Assembly (NCBI RefSeq): GCF_932526225.1
Contig: NC_064042.1
Coordinates: forward strand, 5,439,001 to 5,503,000
DNA: 64,000 nt
Reading direction: 5' to 3'
From: Nematostella vectensis
Lineage: Eukaryota > Cnidaria > Anthozoa > Actiniaria > Edwardsiidae
This document shows, one piece after another, positions 61,016 to 64,000 of this stretch. Below the pieces are notes generated by a model. The model worked only from the letters and a program-made list of their open reading frames with translations, did no database searches and was not told the DNA's origin. A program made the position numbers and the translations under genes. Each line of letters starts with the position of its first letter. The first letter of the stretch is position 1.

Positions 61016-62542
61016 TTGGAGAACTTGTCATTGGGCGAAACGTATACAATTTTCTTATTAGGTTTTTATTTTGAAATTTCTTCACATTCTTTTTTCTTAT
61101 AATTTAGAATAAAAAGAATAACAAGGGTGTGACGGACAACTTATCGCCTACTTGCGTCGTTTGTGTTCTACTTCAGGTTGAAAACACCTACAACAATCAC
61201 CCAATTGCAGGCATGCTAATGGACTCCTTGACCTTGCTAAATAGGACCTGCCCTTGCTTTGTTTTTGTCATAATTAGCTATAATTTGGGCATTTCTAATA
61301 CTAGCTTTACGTTACCTCTTGTTTTAATACCTTTACACTCTTTTTATATAAAAAATATTATTTTTATAAGTTTCGCTCCTTAAAATTTGAAACCACAACG
61401 TGAACAAGTAAAAAATAACACCCAGAATCAAATAAGGTGGATTTTTTTGTCATTGAACTGAAATTGGGGGAAAATTTAATTGCTTATCAAATAAAAACGA
61501 GCTGAGCTGAAAAGAAGACGTTCTTTTGACCGCAATAGTAAATGCAAAAAAAAGTTTTTCTCGTTTTTCTCGTATTTTTTTTGTTTCCGTCGTTGACAAA
61601 ATAAACGAGGAAATGAACGGAGGTGTGAACACGTAGTATGTAGGTTGATTTTCACGCGCTGAAATGTCGGGCTAATTTTAATAATTCAAGTATATTTGGC
61701 GTCAGATTTCTAACTGCATGAAGCAGGGCCCCGAAAAACATACGCGAATAAACAAAATTTGCGACACGAATACTGTACTGATAGAAACAAACAGGAAGAA
61801 AATTCTGAATAGGTACGACAAATGGATAAAGTAAATGCCCTGGACGACGTCGGTCAGACAAATCGGTGCGTTCTAGTCCTCCTTGGGTAACCAACCGATT
61901 CATGACTTTTTATTTTATTTCGCAGAACAAAACAAGGATCCGATCAAAAGCAGCTTTTAAATCCCCTGGCCCTTCTTACTCCCGGTCATTCTCTTCTGGA
62001 TTCCTGTGGTTGGCTGGAAGTTTAGGGAGACTAGGAAGAGCGATCCTAATCACAGGAAACCCGAAGAGATTGCGAGGTATTAATTTGTGCTTGCGACATG
62101 GTGTAAAACAGCCTTCATAGTGCGACACGCAATACCAGTGACCACGAAGATAAAGATAGCCAAGCAGGCTGCGGGAATCAGTTTTGATTGACATCACACT
62201 ACGTGTTTGATGTGCAGATAAGAGCATTTGTTTGGCACATTGGTTGGCTGGAGAAATTCCTGTAATTCTGATAGCACGTGGTCACGGTAGCGCGCTTAAC
62301 ATTGTACGAGTGTAGAGATGCTGCCTCTCTCGGAGAACGGATTGTGGGCTCACAGACGAGCTGGAAATCGAGCCAAACCTCTACAAGACTTTAAATTTCT
62401 CTTGGATTTCACGGGTCAACCCACGCACTTATAGCGTTCATACACAACATACAAAGGAGGGCTGCTAGCGAAAGCTTTACTAGTTTTGCGTACGAAACTT
62501 TAACAATTCTGAGACAGGTAATATGCGAAGATAACAATAAAA

Positions 62543-64000
62543 TCATTTGTGCCACTGAAAGAACCCAATGCCGCCCAGGTCACGCCTCAAGGCGTCTAAC
62601 TCAGTGTCATCTAAAGGCATGATGGGAAGGCGAGGAGGACCGACATCTACCCCAAGCATGGAGAGCACGCTCTTGCAGCGGATTACACCGTCGCCACCTA
62701 AACATATCAATGAATCACGTGATCATATTACCCTGGAAACCAGAGGCTCCGATAGTTTTTCGAGCGAAGCAAGACTTTTTCTTCGCGAGAGTTTTTCGAG
62801 CGAAGCGAAGCTGACGCCGTCAGCCCATGTGATCCCCCGCCCCCGTAGCATGCTGGGAAAAGCGGGTATTCAGCCTCTGGAAGCCAGGGCACGTGATCAT
62901 AGCGTTTGACCGGAATGACTCCTATATCAGGCGCGTACACAGCTGTTGTGCAGGGGTCGGGGTCAAAAGTGGGTCATTTCTTATTAAGGAATCTTCAAAT
63001 ACTATTCTTCATGTGATACCTATGACTGCCCACCCCCCCCCCTATCGAATCCTGGGTACGCGCCTGTATATCTCCACCAACACAGAAATCACGTGTGAGA
63101 TGTAAACATCAAACTTTATTTCGTGTTACTATTAAGGATGAAAGAGATAGAAGGATAACTTAATACTTATTTTCAATGAGAGGAATATCTTACCAAACTT
63201 GAAAAGGATCTTGACCAGAGCTTGTGATCGATCCTGCGAGAAAAAAAAATACGCATGACAATTCTATAAACACCCGCTGTTTGAAGTCGCGGGCTCATAA
63301 CTGACCATTTCTTTGCGTGCCGTCTCCATCTTTCCCTGTTTGAACGCTGTAATCATACGAGCATAAACGGGCGCCATATAGTTGTATGTCCTGAAATAAA
63401 AAATTACACAGTGAGTGTGAGCGTTTACAAAGCCGCGGAAACAATTAAACTTTACTTAAACGCTAAGGTGAGCTCCCTGTGGTTTCTCTGTCCAGTAACC
63501 TGGGTACCAGAGGTTCCCTTACCGCCGAAAATCCGAAGCGCGTCAAACGAACGCCGACGGGAACCGAGAGCGCGACAAACCAATGCCGACGGGAGGGCCT
63601 GGAAACGAAAAGCCTCTGGTACCCGACAGAGATGAATAACGTATACGCATGCGCGTACACAGGCTAAAATAACAGAACCGCAGTGTTAAGTCATTCGGGT
63701 TAAGTACAAGATATCGCTGTTTTATGAAGTTTGCAGCTTTATATCTATAAGTGTGCAAAAGAGGTTTGCTAATAAAGGAGTAATATATAATTTGTAAGAT
63801 TATAGCCTTGGGTTTGCTCTAGTCTACTAGCTAGCTCCCTTCACCAAGTAGTACACTGAAATTAGTCTCCTCTTTCGACAACTAGCACCCCTCCAAGGAA
63901 AATTTTGAATTATTTGCCACAAGTGAACATTTGGTGTTCTCTCAATGTTGACAAAACTAGTGATCACGTGATACTCACGAGCCAATAGCAGTGCGAGCAC
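62543..64000 (-). CDS. NPL: N-acetylneuraminate lyase (sialic acid aldolase), C-terminal part
   Basis: Minus strand, the last four exons in order: 63979-64000 (cut by the window edge), 63306-63390, 63194-63233 and 62543-62697 (TGA at 62545-62543). Phases agree. The joined product reads ARTAIGSTYNYMAPVYARMI, then a helix with KQGKMETARKEM and RSQALVKILFKFGG, then VGPPRLPIMPLDDTELDALR, ending near FFQWHK. GSTYNY and GPPRLP are features of the N-acetylneuraminate lyase branch of the DapA/NAL (beta/alpha)8 aldolase family. The enzyme splits sialic acid into N-acetylmannosamine and pyruvate. The catalytic Lys and Tyr lie in exons outside the window, so activity cannot be judged. A related DapA-family aldolase is the main alternative. 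Confidence 0.88.
62731..62889. mobile_element. MITE of the CCTGG..ACCAGAGG family, copy 1
   Basis: Left CCCTGGAAACCAGAGGCTC and right GCCTCTGGAAGCCAGGG are inverted repeats. Inside, TTTTCGAGCGAAGC recurs. A 12-bp direct repeat CACGTGATCATA lies on both sides (62716-62727, 62890-62901). It lies in the last NPL intron. Confidence 0.65.
62929..63065. mobile_element. MITE of the GTACACAGGGGGG family, copy 3
   Basis: Left AGGCGCGTACACAG and right GGGTACGCGCCT are inverted repeats. The interior matches 38687-38846 and inverted 47271-47418. It lies in the last NPL intron. Confidence 0.65.
63499..63625. mobile_element. MITE of the CCTGG..ACCAGAGG family, copy 2
   Basis: Left CCTGGGTACCAGAGG and right CCTCTGGTACCCG are inverted repeats. 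A GACGGGA motif recurs inside. It lies in the NPL intron between 63390 and 63979. Confidence 0.65.

Larger units (their letters stand above)
57572..62542. other. Intergenic region between PPP2R3 and the NPL-like gene
   Basis: Mostly non-coding. It holds two MITEs of one family, a 52-bp tandem repeat, a CCGGAATCC-rich stretch and one weak candidate first exon at 59688. On the minus strand the NPL-like 3' UTR should extend below 62543; TTTATT (AATAAA on the minus strand) at 61909-61919 is the nearest signal I found. Confidence 0.5.

Noticed and set aside
61129-61383. 84-codon + frame, hydrophobic
   Set aside because: AT-rich, no family resemblance and no supporting exons; probably chance.
61866-62120. 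84-codon + frame near the NPL 3' end
   Set aside because: It lies in the likely 3' UTR region of the minus-strand NPL-like gene, and an opposite-strand frame of the same length overlaps it.

Overview
This is eukaryotic nuclear DNA with intron-rich genes, most likely from a cnidarian of the sea-anemone type. That placement is inference. It rests on proteins that align almost residue for residue with vertebrate orthologues, many short introns with consensus GT/AG borders, AT-rich non-coding DNA and a high density of short inverted-repeat transposons (MITEs) and tandem arrays. No species marker was seen.

Layout. (1) 1-10 kb: the 3' part of an unrecognised coiled-coil, Ser-rich protein on the + strand (nine exons, stop at 9524), with several MITEs in its introns. 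(2) 10-20.3 kb: a repeat block without a recognisable gene. It holds a perfect-looking long palindrome, a 6.6-kb satellite of about 41 bp per unit (11004-17616), and an 18-bp minisatellite block (18156-20257) whose two ends are inverted copies of each other, like a Foldback transposon. (3) 21.2-22.1 kb: a weak candidate two-exon gene. (4) 24306-36495: a complete group I p21-activated kinase (PAK) in 18 exons. It includes a 513-nt symmetric exon, absent from the vertebrate PAK1 I compared it with, inserted between the autoinhibitory region and the kinase. (5) 39699-47046: a complete coatomer delta subunit (ARCN1, delta-COP) in 12 exons. (6) 48939-57392: a complete B''-type regulatory subunit of protein phosphatase 2A (PPP2R3 family) in 14 exons. 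(7) 57.4-62.5 kb: intergenic DNA with MITEs and one weak candidate first exon. (8) 62543-64000, minus strand: the 3' end of an N-acetylneuraminate lyase gene (NPL-like), cut by the window edge.

The genes are not an operon or a pathway. PAK acts in Rac/Cdc42 cytoskeletal signalling, delta-COP in COPI vesicle coats, PPP2R3 as a calcium-responsive PP2A targeting subunit, and NPL in sialic acid breakdown.

The most unusual signals are the extra PAK exon, repeated tandem duplications that start at exon ends and copy the 5' splice site (in PAK, ARCN1 and PPP2R3), the foldback-like 18-bp element, and the 41-bp satellite with long open reading frames on its minus strand.
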